The notes beneath the pieces are model-generated. The model was not told the origin of the DNA. It made no database searches and saw nothing but the letters and a program-made list of their open reading frames with translations. This document shows positions 1-7,435 of a DNA stretch of 38,903 bases, piece by piece. Origin of the DNA: a bacterium (GTDB lineage Bacteria > Bacillota > Clostridia > Oscillospirales > Acutalibacteraceae). A program made the position numbers and the translations under genes. Location of the stretch: positions 1 through 38,903 of the forward strand of contig JAHKVW010000048.1 in NCBI GenBank assembly GCA_020624805.1. The letters run 5' to 3'. Each line of letters opens with the position of its first letter. Within the stretch, counting starts at the first letter, position 1.

Positions 1-97
1 CAAAGAGTAGACCCTCTCAAACAAAAGAAACAGCGCAACCTAACCTTCATCAGATCATGAGGATTAGATTACGCTATTTATAGTACCAACAAAGAAA
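1..97. repeat. Left copy of a 97-bp terminal inverted repeat
   Basis: Bases 1-97 are the exact reverse complement of bases 38807-38903; the match stops at base 98. The inner part overlaps the start of the recognisable transposase reading frame. The outer 20 or so bases resemble the sequence just after the transposase stop (shared AGGGT core on the opposite strand), so an IS end is possible. Identical inverted sequence at both contig tips may be an assembly or library artefact, or the mark of two facing IS copies. It is not evidence of circularity, which needs direct repeats. Confidence 0.9.
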
Positions 98-603
98 AGC
101 AGAGAGATCCCGAAGCGAAGTCGGTCAAAAAGGGAAACGACTGGCATTTTGGCTACAAAGCGCACATCGGTGTGGATAAGGACAGCGGATTGGTGCATAC
201 GGTAGTAGGCACATCAGCAAATGTCCATGACGTCACGCAAACAGAAAACCTGTTGACCGGTGAAGAAGAAACCGTTAACGGCGACGCAGGTTATACCGGC
301 GCAGATAAAAGAGAAACAGCAATCGTTCGCAATAAATACGGCAAGAAGATCAAATACCAAATCAATCGTCGTCCGTCCCAACTTAACAAACTCAGCAGAA
401 GCGGTAAATATGCCGCAAAGAAAAGAGAACATCAGAAGTCATCGGTCAGAGCAAAAGTCGAGCATGTGTTCGCTGTCGTCAAGCGGCAACTCGGCTTTAA
501 GAAAACGCGGTACCGAGGACTGCAAAAACAGATAGCCAAGTTCAACATCATGTTTGCCTTGGCGAATCTGATCTTAGCTGACAGACCTTGTCTGTCGGCT
601 TAA
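61..603 (+). pseudogene. IS5-family transposase, C-terminal fragment
   Basis: This is the 3' part of a DDE transposase of the IS5 type. The frame is open from base 61, after a TGA at 58-60. Family-like sequence begins near base 88 (STNKEKQRDPE) and continues through KKGNDWHFGYKAHIGVD to the stop at 603. Two of the three catalytic acids are visible: the Asp of GDAGYTG and the Glu of RAKVEHVFAVVKRQ. The N-terminal half with the first Asp is missing, so the fragment cannot be active alone. An ATG at 172 gives a 143-residue product but is an internal codon by homology. The truncation coincides with the terminal repeat, so it could be biological or an assembly effect. Confidence 0.85.
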
Positions 604-669
604 TAAGACTACCCTGAAAAGGGAAAATAAAAGTTTTCCACAACCATTTACAGATAATCGCTTCACTGC

Positions 670-1016
670 TCATTTGCCAAGCAAATTGTGCGGTGTTGCC
701 CTAGATATAATACTATCAACTTCTTGTTTCGTGTATTTGGCTTTTTTTGTTTTTTTCACAGTGATGTTGAATTGTTTAGCAAATTCATCAAATGACTTAT
801 ATCTTCCGCGTATAACATCTATACCATATGGGAAAGACTGAAAAAAATAGCTCTCGATTCCACGACACGTTCTTTACCGCAAAAGAAAGATTCAACTGCA
901 CTCTCTATCTCTTGAGTTGATACAAGGTGCGTGAAGAAAGAAAAATGTAAAAATCTTCTGTTTTCGCCATTGAATATTTGAGGGCTTTTTGGGAAGAGAT
1001 GTATGATATACCGGAT
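670..1016 (-). pseudogene. Frameshifted C-terminal remnant of an unidentified protein
   Basis: On the minus strand a protein-like frame runs down from about 1016 (no credible start; a stop lies at 1017-1019). It includes GENRRFLHFSFFTHLVSTQE and EIESAVESFFCGKERVVESR. It then breaks at a run of seven A on the plus strand (841-847). The next frame continues with FPYGIDVIRGRYKSFDEF and ends at HNLLGK with a TGA at 670-672. One extra base in the homopolymer would restore a single frame, so this is a decayed gene or a sequencing error in a homopolymer. I do not recognise the family. Base composition is more AT-rich than the neighbouring genes. Confidence 0.4.
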
Positions 1017-1054
1017 TTATGTAATAAACTATGGCTCATAATACATTGAATATA

Positions 1055-1086
1055 GAAAAAAATAAGCGGTGACAGTATCACCGCTT
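1055..1086 (-). terminator. Rho-independent terminator of the cell-wall protein gene
   Basis: A perfect 9-bp stem (1064-1072 with 1078-1086, AAGCGGTGA/TCACCGCTT) with a 5-base loop is followed on the minus strand by a T-rich run (1056-1063). It lies 18 bases past the stop codon of the minus-strand gene at 1105. Confidence 0.85.
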
Positions 1087-1104
1087 AATCTTTGGTTATT
1101 CTGA

Positions 1105-1809
1105 TTAATCCTTAATCTTCTTAACTGCAAATGCACCGAGACCCATCGCCATGAGAACCAGAGCCATAATCATAACAGAATAATCGCCTGTTGCAGGAGA
1201 AGTACCTCCTTTGTTTGTTCCGCTGTTATTGGCAGGAACTTCTTGACCGAAGTACGCAGTTACATGAACGTCGGTGAGGGGCTTGATAACCAGAGTCTTG
1301 CTGGTCAGGCTGCCCTCTACGATCTCGTATTCACAAGCCAGATTCCAACCGGTGAAAGGAGCATTCTTCTCGTTAGCAGTCAGGGTAACGGTGTCGCCGG
1401 AGCCCTTCTTGATCTTAGCAGGGTTCGGATCTGCGGTTACAGAACCGTCGCCGGCTACGTCAACAAAAATTGTCAGATAATCCTTCTCAACAGAGAAGCT
1501 GGCAACAGCATCAATATCGCTGGTGGGCATAATCGTGAATGTAGCAGAATACTCATCACCGGTGACGGATTTATAAGAACCCTTAATGATCCACTTGGTA
1601 AAATAACCATCGCCCTCGGTTGCGGATAAAGTGACCGTATCGCCTTCTACAACGCCCTTTTTATCTGCCGCTGCGGTGCCATCACCCTCGGTGCCTATAG
1701 AAATGTTGTACTTAGTCGTGGGCTCCGGGCTACCTAATGCGGAAAAGGTTACGGTTGATAAAGCAAAGACCATCAGCATAACGAGTGCGATAGAAATAAT
1801 TTTCTTCAT
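1105..1809 (-). CDS. Secreted, sortase-anchored protein with two InlB-like repeats
   Basis: A 234-residue surface protein. It has a lysine-led signal peptide (MKKIISIALVMLMVFAL) and two copies of a beta-rich repeat resembling the divergent InlB B-repeat family (about residues 35-105 and 110-185; VEGDTVTLSATEGDGYFTKW and GDTVTLTANEKNAPFTGW). A Gly/Asn/Thr linker leads to a C-terminal sorting signal from residue 204: SPATGD, a hydrophobic stretch, and the basic tail KKIKD. The ATG at 1809 is preferred over one five codons upstream because GGAGAT sits 7 bases before it and the upstream Met overlaps that site. The gene has its own promoter and terminator. The class B sortase at 7419 could process the SPATGD motif. 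Ligand and role are unknown. Confidence 0.85.
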   Translation of the reverse strand: MKKIISIALVMLMVFALSTVTFSALGSPEPTTKYNISIGTEGDGTAAADKKGVVEGDTVTLSATEGDGYFTKWIIKGSYKSVTGDEYSATFTIMPTSDIDAVASFSVEKDYLTIFVDVAGDGSVTADPNPAKIKKGSGDTVTLTANEKNAPFTGWNLACEYEIVEGSLTSKTLVIKPLTDVHVTAYFGQEVPANNSGTNKGGTSPATGDYSVMIMALVLMAMGLGAFAVKKIKD

Positions 1810-1859
1810 TTTAATCATCTCCATTATTAATTATAATTCAATAAGAACTTAACATTTGT

Positions 1860-1888
1860 ATAATACCATCAATCGCTGCATTTGTCAA
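1860..1888 (-). promoter_or_regulatory. Sigma-A type promoter for the cell-wall protein gene
   Basis: On the minus strand a consensus -35 TTGACA (1883-1888) is separated by 17 bases from a -10 TATTAT (1860-1865). The expected start lies near 1853, about 45 bases before the ATG at 1809. Confidence 0.8.
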
Positions 1889-1981
1889 TAGAAAATTAAA
1901 CAAATATTGATTTTGAATACTGCGCACAAAAAACTGCATCAGATTTGATGTTTTCACAAAGAGATTCGCTTGCTTGACAAA

Positions 1982-2698
1982 TCACTTATAATAGCTCTTT
2001 TTATAATAGCTGCCTTTTTTATAGTATTTCTTACTGACATTCAAGCCGTTATATGCAAATCCGATGATTTTTGCGTCCGCAAATTGCATCTGACGGATCG
2101 TTTCGTTAATCATCTGATACTCCGACTTCTCGTGACGAACCACAACAAGATAACCGTCGATGACATTGGAAAGCAGCGCGGCGTCCGACACGATCGTAAT
2201 CGGCGGAAAATCAAAGATGATGTAATCATAGCTTTCCTTCAGCCGCTCGATCAAGCGGAGAAATTCCTGCGAGCTGATCAGGGTGGTGGAGTCCGGGGGC
2301 AGATTGCCTGCGGGAAGTATATCGATGTTTTTGTCATCCAAGTGCGTCAGCGGAATCTCTTCGATATCCCCTGACAGCCAGTTGGACAGACCGGGTATCG
2401 GGCGAATGTGGAATTTTTGCGCGATCGTGGGAAGGCGCAGATCACAGTCGATCAGGACAACCTTCTTGTTGATCTGTGCCAGCGAGATGGCAAGGTTAGC
2501 CGAAATGGAGCTTTTACCGTCGGCGCGGTGTGCCGAGGTAATTCCGATGCACTTACAGCCGCTGCCCGGCAGAGAGAAGGTGACGTTTGTCCTGAGGGTC
2601 TTGTAAGCTTCCTGTACCGAAAAAGGTGTTGTATCGGAGAGAAGCATCTTCTGAGGATCAAACGTGTTGTTTTCGTTGCTTTTTTTACGTTTTTTCAT
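1982..2698 (-). CDS. cpsD: CpsD-type bacterial tyrosine kinase (BY-kinase, Wze-like)
   Basis: A cytoplasmic autokinase that works with CpsC to control polysaccharide chain length and assembly. The 238-residue protein has a Walker A variant (SAHRADGKSS, about residues 55-64), Walker A' (VVLIDCDLRLP, 80-90) and Walker B (IIFDFPP, about 160-166). It ends in a tyrosine cluster (KKYYKKGSYYKKSYYK), the usual autophosphorylation tail. The ATG at 2698 overlaps the cpsC stop as TGATG and has AAGGTGAG just upstream; a GTG one codon earlier is possible. The pair is translationally coupled. The PHP-type phosphatase CpsB that often accompanies it is not in the window. Confidence 0.92.
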   Translation of the reverse strand: MKKRKKSNENNTFDPQKMLLSDTTPFSVQEAYKTLRTNVTFSLPGSGCKCIGITSAHRADGKSSISANLAISLAQINKKVVLIDCDLRLPTIAQKFHIRPIPGLSNWLSGDIEEIPLTHLDDKNIDILPAGNLPPDSTTLISSQEFLRLIERLKESYDYIIFDFPPITIVSDAALLSNVIDGYLVVVRHEKSEYQMINETIRQMQFADAKIIGFAYNGLNVSKKYYKKGSYYKKSYYK

Positions 2699-3477
2699 CA
2701 CTTCTCACCTTGCTTTCCATCTTTATCCTTTGAAGAGGAGCGTTCACTGTATTCATAAGCATAATACCCCTTTCCTTTTTCGTCGGTTGATTCCAGCACG
2801 TCGGGAATGACGCCGAGGATCGGCAGAGAGAAGCGATCTTCGATATCCTGCACGCTCTTCACCTTATCATCCGTTAATGTGCTGACGATCACCTTGATGA
2901 TAACCAGTACGGCGCCCAGCAAAAATCCCAGAAGCGAATACATAATGTAGCTTGGCTTGTAGTGCTTATCGGAATACACGGGGTAATCGATTATTTTCAT
3001 CGAGCTGCCCTCGACGATGTCAGACATATAGGCGGGAGCGGTATTAGCGATCGCGTTCGCCAGGATATAAGCAGTCTGAGGATCGCGGTGCACAACGTTA
3101 ACGGCGATAACTTCCGTTTCTCCCTGTACCGAGGCGGTGACTGTTTTCTTAAGAGTCGCGATCGGAATATCTAAACCGACGGATTCGGCAGCGGCAGTAA
3201 GGATCTTATTGCTGCGAATCACCGTTACATAAGTATCAACAAGCTGTTTACCGGCGCTGATATCCTGGTTGCTCAGACTCTCGCTGCTGTGCTGGTTATT
3301 GACATAAGCAGTAAAGCCGCAGCGATAAGTAGGCTTAATAAATATCTTTGTGGCGGCAAACGCCATAGCGGCAACCAACACGCCGACCAGCACGATCAGC
3401 CAAAGCTTTGACCATATTGCCTTAAGTATCGGCACCAGATCGATTTCTATTTCATTTTTACGTTCATCATTTTCCAT
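2698..3477 (-). CDS. cpsC: CpsC-type polysaccharide co-polymerase / kinase adaptor (Wzz domain)
   Basis: A membrane protein of 259 residues that activates CpsD and sets chain length. One transmembrane helix follows the short cytoplasmic start (LWLIVLVGVLVAAMAFAATK, about residues 22-41), then an extracytoplasmic Wzz-like domain with repeated references to hydrophilic turns such as NNQHSSESLSNQDISAGKQL, then a second helix (about residues 180-200), and a cytoplasmic tail that would contact CpsD. The frame is open upstream to 3612, but that extension overlaps the promoter. The ATG at 3477 is preferred because AAGGAG lies 11 bases before it and the product then starts like the family (MENDERKNEIEIDLVPILKA). 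Confidence 0.9.
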   Translation of the reverse strand: MENDERKNEIEIDLVPILKAIWSKLWLIVLVGVLVAAMAFAATKIFIKPTYRCGFTAYVNNQHSSESLSNQDISAGKQLVDTYVTVIRSNKILTAAAESVGLDIPIATLKKTVTASVQGETEVIAVNVVHRDPQTAYILANAIANTAPAYMSDIVEGSSMKIIDYPVYSDKHYKPSYIMYSLLGFLLGAVLVIIKVIVSTLTDDKVKSVQDIEDRFSLPILGVIPDVLESTDEKGKGYYAYEYSERSSSKDKDGKQGEK

Positions 3478-3580
3478 CTGTTTCTGCACTCCTTTGCAGA
3501 GAAACTGCTGTTTGCGGGTTATAAAGCGATAAATACGGAAAAACCCGTTTTGCGCAAACCACACCATTATAATGATACAT

Positions 3581-3609
3581 ATTTTATAACACTTTCCTCC
3601 CAATGTCAA
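3581..3609 (-). promoter_or_regulatory. Promoter of cpsC-cpsD
   Basis: On the minus strand TTGACA (3604-3609), a 17-base spacer and TAAAAT (3581-3586), about 100 bases upstream of the ATG at 3477. It is divergent from the plus-strand promoters at 3728 and 3820. Confidence 0.75.
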
Positions 3610-3727
3610 CACATTATTTCATATACATGCCTTGAACGCTGTAATATCTACTCACTTTGAATGCATTTTTTCACCGGCACGCCTCATGTTTTATCAGGTT
3701 ACGGGACATTTTGCCGAAAAATGACAG

Positions 3728-3755
3728 TTGACATAGTACCTCTTTATGATATAAT
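3728..3755 (+). promoter_or_regulatory. Distal promoter of the sugar transferase gene
   Basis: TTGACA (3728-3733), 16-base spacer, TATAAT (3750-3755): near-perfect sigma-A elements on the plus strand, about 160 bases before the start codon at 3918. Confidence 0.75.
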
Positions 3756-3819
3756 GATAATATATGTGACAAAGCGATAAAAATGTATATTATTTTTGTT
3801 CACAAAACACTAAATACCA

Positions 3820-3849
3820 TTGACTTCATCGCTAAAACACAGTTATAAT
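3820..3849 (+). promoter_or_regulatory. Proximal promoter and leader hairpin of the sugar transferase gene
   Basis: TTGACT (3820-3825), 18-base spacer, TATAAT (3844-3849). The 5' leader after it can fold: GCTAATAC around 3861 pairs with GTATTTAGC around 3893, closing a loop that holds a repeated GAAGCATT, and ending just before the AGAAAGG ribosome binding site. Tandem promoters suggest separate inputs. Confidence 0.65.
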
Positions 3850-3917
3850 AACTTGCTGCCGCTAATACGGAACGAAGCATTGAAGCATTAGAGTATTTAG
3901 CAGAAAGGTGTTATGGG

Positions 3918-5360
3918 ATGTATAAACGTAATGCACAGGGTTGGTCCAAGCATTTAGATTTTATCGTTATAGACAATATCAGCCTGCAGCTGGCACTCAT
4001 CATAGGGGTTTTTCTGCGCACACAGTTCTTTGCCTATTCAGTAACGATTTACTGGAATCTCTCAATGATCATGGTGCTGATCGATACCGTCATGCTGCTC
4101 ACCCGCAACGCCATGCACAACGTCATCTCACGTGGTTATTTACAGGAATTCATCTCAACTCTTAAGCATACCCTCTTTGTGTACGGATTGGTCTCACTGT
4201 ATCTTTTCGCAATGCAGTACGGTGACGCCTACTCGCGCATCGCGGTGTTTCTTTCGATGATAATCTATCTGGTTCTCAGCTATACCACCCGTATCCTGTG
4301 GAAATTACATCTTAAGCACCACAATCGCGGTCGAAAAAAAAACGCTATGCTGGTGGTAGCCACCCCCGATACTGTCGAGGATATTTTGACCCGCCTGAGC
4401 ACGGGAGCAGTCAACGATTATCAAATCGTGGGTGTTATTTTGATCAGCGATACCGATCAACGTGAGATTTGCGGCTATCCCGTTGTCGCTCGTCTCAAGG
4501 ATGCTGCGGATTATATTTGCAAGGATTGGATCGATTCCGTTTATTTCGACGCTCCTCTTTCTGACGAAAACGTCCTCAAGCTGATGGATCTCTGTGCGCA
4601 GATGGCGGTTCCGACGCATTATCATGTGCCTTACATGAGCCGAAACGGAGCAAAGCGCTTTTCCGAAATAATCGGCAACACTACTGTTCTTACCACCTCG
4701 ATCAACTATGTAACTCCCTTTGAGATGGCGATGAAACGCGTCTTCGATATTATCATCGGACTGATCGGCAGCTTCTTCGCTCTGCTGGTCATCGCGATCG
4801 TCGGCCCGATCATTAAGAAAAAATCTCCGGGACCGATACTCTTCACCCATGAACGAATCGGTAAAAACGGCAAGCGGTTCAAGATGTATAAGATCCGTTC
4901 AATGGACATGGACGCCGAGGAACGGAAGCAGGAGCTTATGGAACAAAACCGCGTCAAGGACGGCATGATGTTCAAGCTGGACTTTGACCCGCGTATCATC
5001 GGTAACGAGATCCTGCCGGACGGCACCAAGAAAACTGGAATCGGCGAATTTCTGAGGCGCACGTCGCTGGATGAATTTCCTCAGTTTTTCTGTGTTTTGA
5101 GGGGTACTATGTCAACGATCGGCACACGTCCTCCGACTGTTGACGAATATATCAAGTATCAGTATCATCACCGCGCCCGTATCGCAATCAAGCCCGGAAT
5201 CACCGGTATGTGGCAGGTCAGCGGTCGCAGCGAAATCACCGATTTCGAAGAGATCGTAAGACTGGATACCGAGTACATCGCGAACTGGAGCATGGCGCTC
5301 GACATAAAAATCTTCTTTAAGACGGTGATTATTACGCTGACGGGTAAAGGCGCAATGTAA
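3918..5360 (+). CDS. Undecaprenyl-phosphate sugar phosphotransferase (initiating transferase)
   Basis: Transfers a sugar-1-phosphate from a nucleotide sugar to undecaprenyl phosphate, the first membrane step of polysaccharide synthesis. The 480-residue protein has several N-terminal transmembrane helices (about residues 15-140) and a central cytoplasmic domain. The C-terminal bacterial sugar transferase domain starts near residue 270: KRVFDIIIGLIGSFFALLVI, then SPGPILFTHERIGKNGKRF, KMYKIRSMDMDA, LRRTSLDEFPQFF and GTRPPTVDEY, all family signatures. The start has AGAAAGG about 9 bases upstream. It stands alone on the plus strand, divergent from cpsC-cpsD, and ends at a bidirectional terminator. 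The sugar (glucose, galactose or a derivative) cannot be read from sequence. Confidence 0.93.
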   Translation: MYKRNAQGWSKHLDFIVIDNISLQLALIIGVFLRTQFFAYSVTIYWNLSMIMVLIDTVMLLTRNAMHNVISRGYLQEFISTLKHTLFVYGLVSLYLFAMQYGDAYSRIAVFLSMIIYLVLSYTTRILWKLHLKHHNRGRKKNAMLVVATPDTVEDILTRLSTGAVNDYQIVGVILISDTDQREICGYPVVARLKDAADYICKDWIDSVYFDAPLSDENVLKLMDLCAQMAVPTHYHVPYMSRNGAKRFSEIIGNTTVLTTSINYVTPFEMAMKRVFDIIIGLIGSFFALLVIAIVGPIIKKKSPGPILFTHERIGKNGKRFKMYKIRSMDMDAEERKQELMEQNRVKDGMMFKLDFDPRIIGNEILPDGTKKTGIGEFLRRTSLDEFPQFFCVLRGTMSTIGTRPPTVDEYIKYQYHHRARIAIKPGITGMWQVSGRSEITDFEEIVRLDTEYIANWSMALDIKIFFKTVIITLTGKGAM

Positions 5361-5439
5361 AGAAAAAGCTGATTTGCTCAGTGAGCTTTGCGATTAGGCA
5401 ACCGACAGCCATCATAATAAACTAAAAAATCAAAAAAAC

Positions 5440-5484
5440 AACCGCACCATTCACGTGTATGCACTGTGAATGGTGCGGTTTTAT
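5440..5484. terminator. Bidirectional terminator between convergent genes
   Basis: A perfect 15-bp stem (5440-5454 with 5466-5480) with an 11-base loop. It is followed by TTTTATT on the plus strand and by a T-rich run on the minus strand (5424-5439), so it can serve both the sugar transferase and the LCP gene. Confidence 0.9.
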
Positions 5485-5539
5485 TATCATTATTTCATTC
5501 AAAACGATTGATGAGAACCGGGTCGGGTAATCATGCCAC

Positions 5540-7435
5540 TCATTCCGCCGCTGTCGCGGTAGTTGTCTGTGACGCAGCAGCTTGAGCAGCGGCAGCAGAG
5601 GAGTTGTCCGTTTCCGTACTCTCGGGCGCTTCAGTTGCGCTTGTGTTGAGCGGCTCATAGAAGATATCCAGCATCTTGCTCAATACCTCATCATCACTTA
5701 CGTACATTTCCGCGTTGATTCCCGCGACGATCTCACCGTCAAACTTGATGATCTCAATATCCGAAAGGCTGTGGATGTTCTCTACGGCGGAAGAAGCAAT
5801 ATAAATCAGCTCCGATGCGCTGAGCGTTGTTTCGGAATTCTCTCTGATCGCAGAATACAGCTCGGAGATCACCTTCGGATTCTTCTTAGCTTCGGGTACG
5901 ATGGAACCGAGGAATGACATGATATATTCCTGCTGTCGCTGCATGCGGTCGTTGTTGGATTCGAGCTCCTTGATATCACGGCGCCGGACATAGTACTCCG
6001 CCTCTTTCCCGTGCAGGGTAACGTCGTCTCCCTCATTGATGGTGCGTCCGTCCTCGGGTGAGGTGAAGGTCAGCGCGGAGGTCACCCTCACGCCGCCTAC
6101 CGCGTCGTTCAGTGTGGATACCGCATCCAAATTGATCTCAAAGTAGTTTTCCATCGGAAGTCCGAACATCAGTCGTGACACGGACCTGTTGGTATTATGT
6201 CCTCCGGTGCTGCCTTTTTCGCTGTATGCGTTGGAGTAGGCGATCTGGATCCGTTCGGTATCAATAAAGGCGCCTTCCTGCGAGTAAACGTTTACATCCG
6301 TAATAATATCACGCGAGATGTTCAGGAGCTTGACTTTGCCGTTCTTGGAATCGATCGCCAGAACATAAATCGCGTCTGCCATTTTCAAACCCTTATCGGG
6401 ACCGTGACCGTCATCAACGCCGATAAACGTCAGTGCAATGATATCATTATTATATATATAAGAAACACCGTTGTAGTTAATGATACGTCCATACTTGTCA
6501 CCGAGCATAATCCCGCTGCTTTCCGTAGGAAGCGTTACTTCGAACTTCTTGTCCGTATGGATATTTCTCCGTCCGATCTCACGCATAACAAAGAAGGTTG
6601 AGACAAACGCGATGATGATCGCCAGCGGTATTGAAACGGCAGCAATCAGGATATGCTTCCATTTCTTCTTTTTAGGCGGATTCTCTTCGGACTCCTGTGA
6701 GTTCCCGGCTGCTTCATCATTCTGCTCCGCCGAATCTTCCGGCAGCGCTTCCGCAGCGGACAATACAGACACCTTCAAAGCGACCTCTTCCGCTCCGGTT
6801 TCTTCCCCTTCATCAAGGTTATGCGTCGTCTTTGAAACGGGTTCCACCTCTCCGCTCTGTGCCTTGTCAGCGGTCTCTTCATCTGAGCTTACCGAAGCGG
6901 CAGGATCAGAGCTTTCTTCTTTCTGCTCGCTCACTGTATCCTCAACGCCCTCTGTATCCTTGGCGTTCTCTGTATTCTCTAAGCTTTCCACTTTTTCGCT
7001 ATTCTCCGCAACATCAGAACTTTCCGCAACATCAGAACTATCTGCAATATCAGAGTGCTCCGCAACATCGGGGTTTTCCGCAACACCAAAGCTGTCAGCA
7101 GCATCAAGACTTTCCGCAGAAACAGAGCTTTCCGAGACTTCAGGACTCTCTGTAATCTCAGGGCTCATTTCAGGCGTGTCAGCAGCCGATTTACGGATCG
7201 ATTTCGGCTGTTCTTCAATTAAATTGAGATTCACACACGGAGCAAACACAGATTTCTTTCTCGGAATATCCGGAATCTGTTCGGAGAACATATCCCCTGC
7301 CGCTTCACTTCCCATCCGGTGCTGTTTCTCTTTAATAGATCGTTTAGTTGTCTTCGTCCGCTTTTCAACCTTACCGGGAGTATCATCACTTCGGACGTGA
7401 CGGGGACGATAGTGTTTGTTATCTTTTTTGCTCAT
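5540..7435 (-). CDS. LytR-CpsA-Psr (LCP) family ligase with long disordered cytoplasmic region
   Basis: LCP enzymes transfer undecaprenyl-linked polymers to peptidoglycan. The 631-residue protein begins with a basic stretch (1-40), followed by an acidic Ser/Glu/Asp/Ala-rich low-complexity region (about 85-255). That region contains a run of hexapeptide-like repeats (SSDVAE, NPDVAE, HSDIAD; 18-bp DNA periodicity near 6990-7130). One transmembrane helix lies at 261-284 after PPKKKKWK. The LCP domain spans about 333-520, with MADAIYVLAIDSKNGKVKLL, the NISRD Arg-Asp pair, NRSVSRLMFGLPMENYFEI and the RRRD region. A C-terminal tail is rich in Ala/Thr/Ser. Its start overlaps the end of the sortase gene by 17 bases, so the two are coupled. 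The cytoplasmic region is unusually long for this family. Confidence 0.92.
   Translation of the reverse strand: MSKKDNKHYRPRHVRSDDTPGKVEKRTKTTKRSIKEKQHRMGSEAAGDMFSEQIPDIPRKKSVFAPCVNLNLIEEQPKSIRKSAADTPEMSPEITESPEVSESSVSAESLDAADSFGVAENPDVAEHSDIADSSDVAESSDVAENSEKVESLENTENAKDTEGVEDTVSEQKEESSDPAASVSSDEETADKAQSGEVEPVSKTTHNLDEGEETGAEEVALKVSVLSAAEALPEDSAEQNDEAAGNSQESEENPPKKKKWKHILIAAVSIPLAIIIAFVSTFFVMREIGRRNIHTDKKFEVTLPTESSGIMLGDKYGRIINYNGVSYIYNNDIIALTFIGVDDGHGPDKGLKMADAIYVLAIDSKNGKVKLLNISRDIITDVNVYSQEGAFIDTERIQIAYSNAYSEKGSTGGHNTNRSVSRLMFGLPMENYFEINLDAVSTLNDAVGGVRVTSALTFTSPEDGRTINEGDDVTLHGKEAEYYVRRRDIKELESNNDRMQRQQEYIMSFLGSIVPEAKKNPKVISELYSAIRENSETTLSASELIYIASSAVENIHSLSDIEIIKFDGEIVAGINAEMYVSDDEVLSKMLDIFYEPLNTSATEAPESTETDNSSAAAAQAAASQTTTATAAE

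Noticed and set aside
6980-7140. Regular short DNA repeats that could suggest a CRISPR array
   Set aside because: The 18-bp periodic units lie in frame inside the LCP gene and encode hexapeptide repeats; there are no unique spacers of constant length and no cas genes.
6480-7400. Plus-strand open frame (306 residues) rich in Ser and Leu opposite the LCP gene
   Set aside because: It is the shadow of the LCP gene's low-complexity acidic repeats; the minus-strand frame has the family domain, membrane helix and start context.
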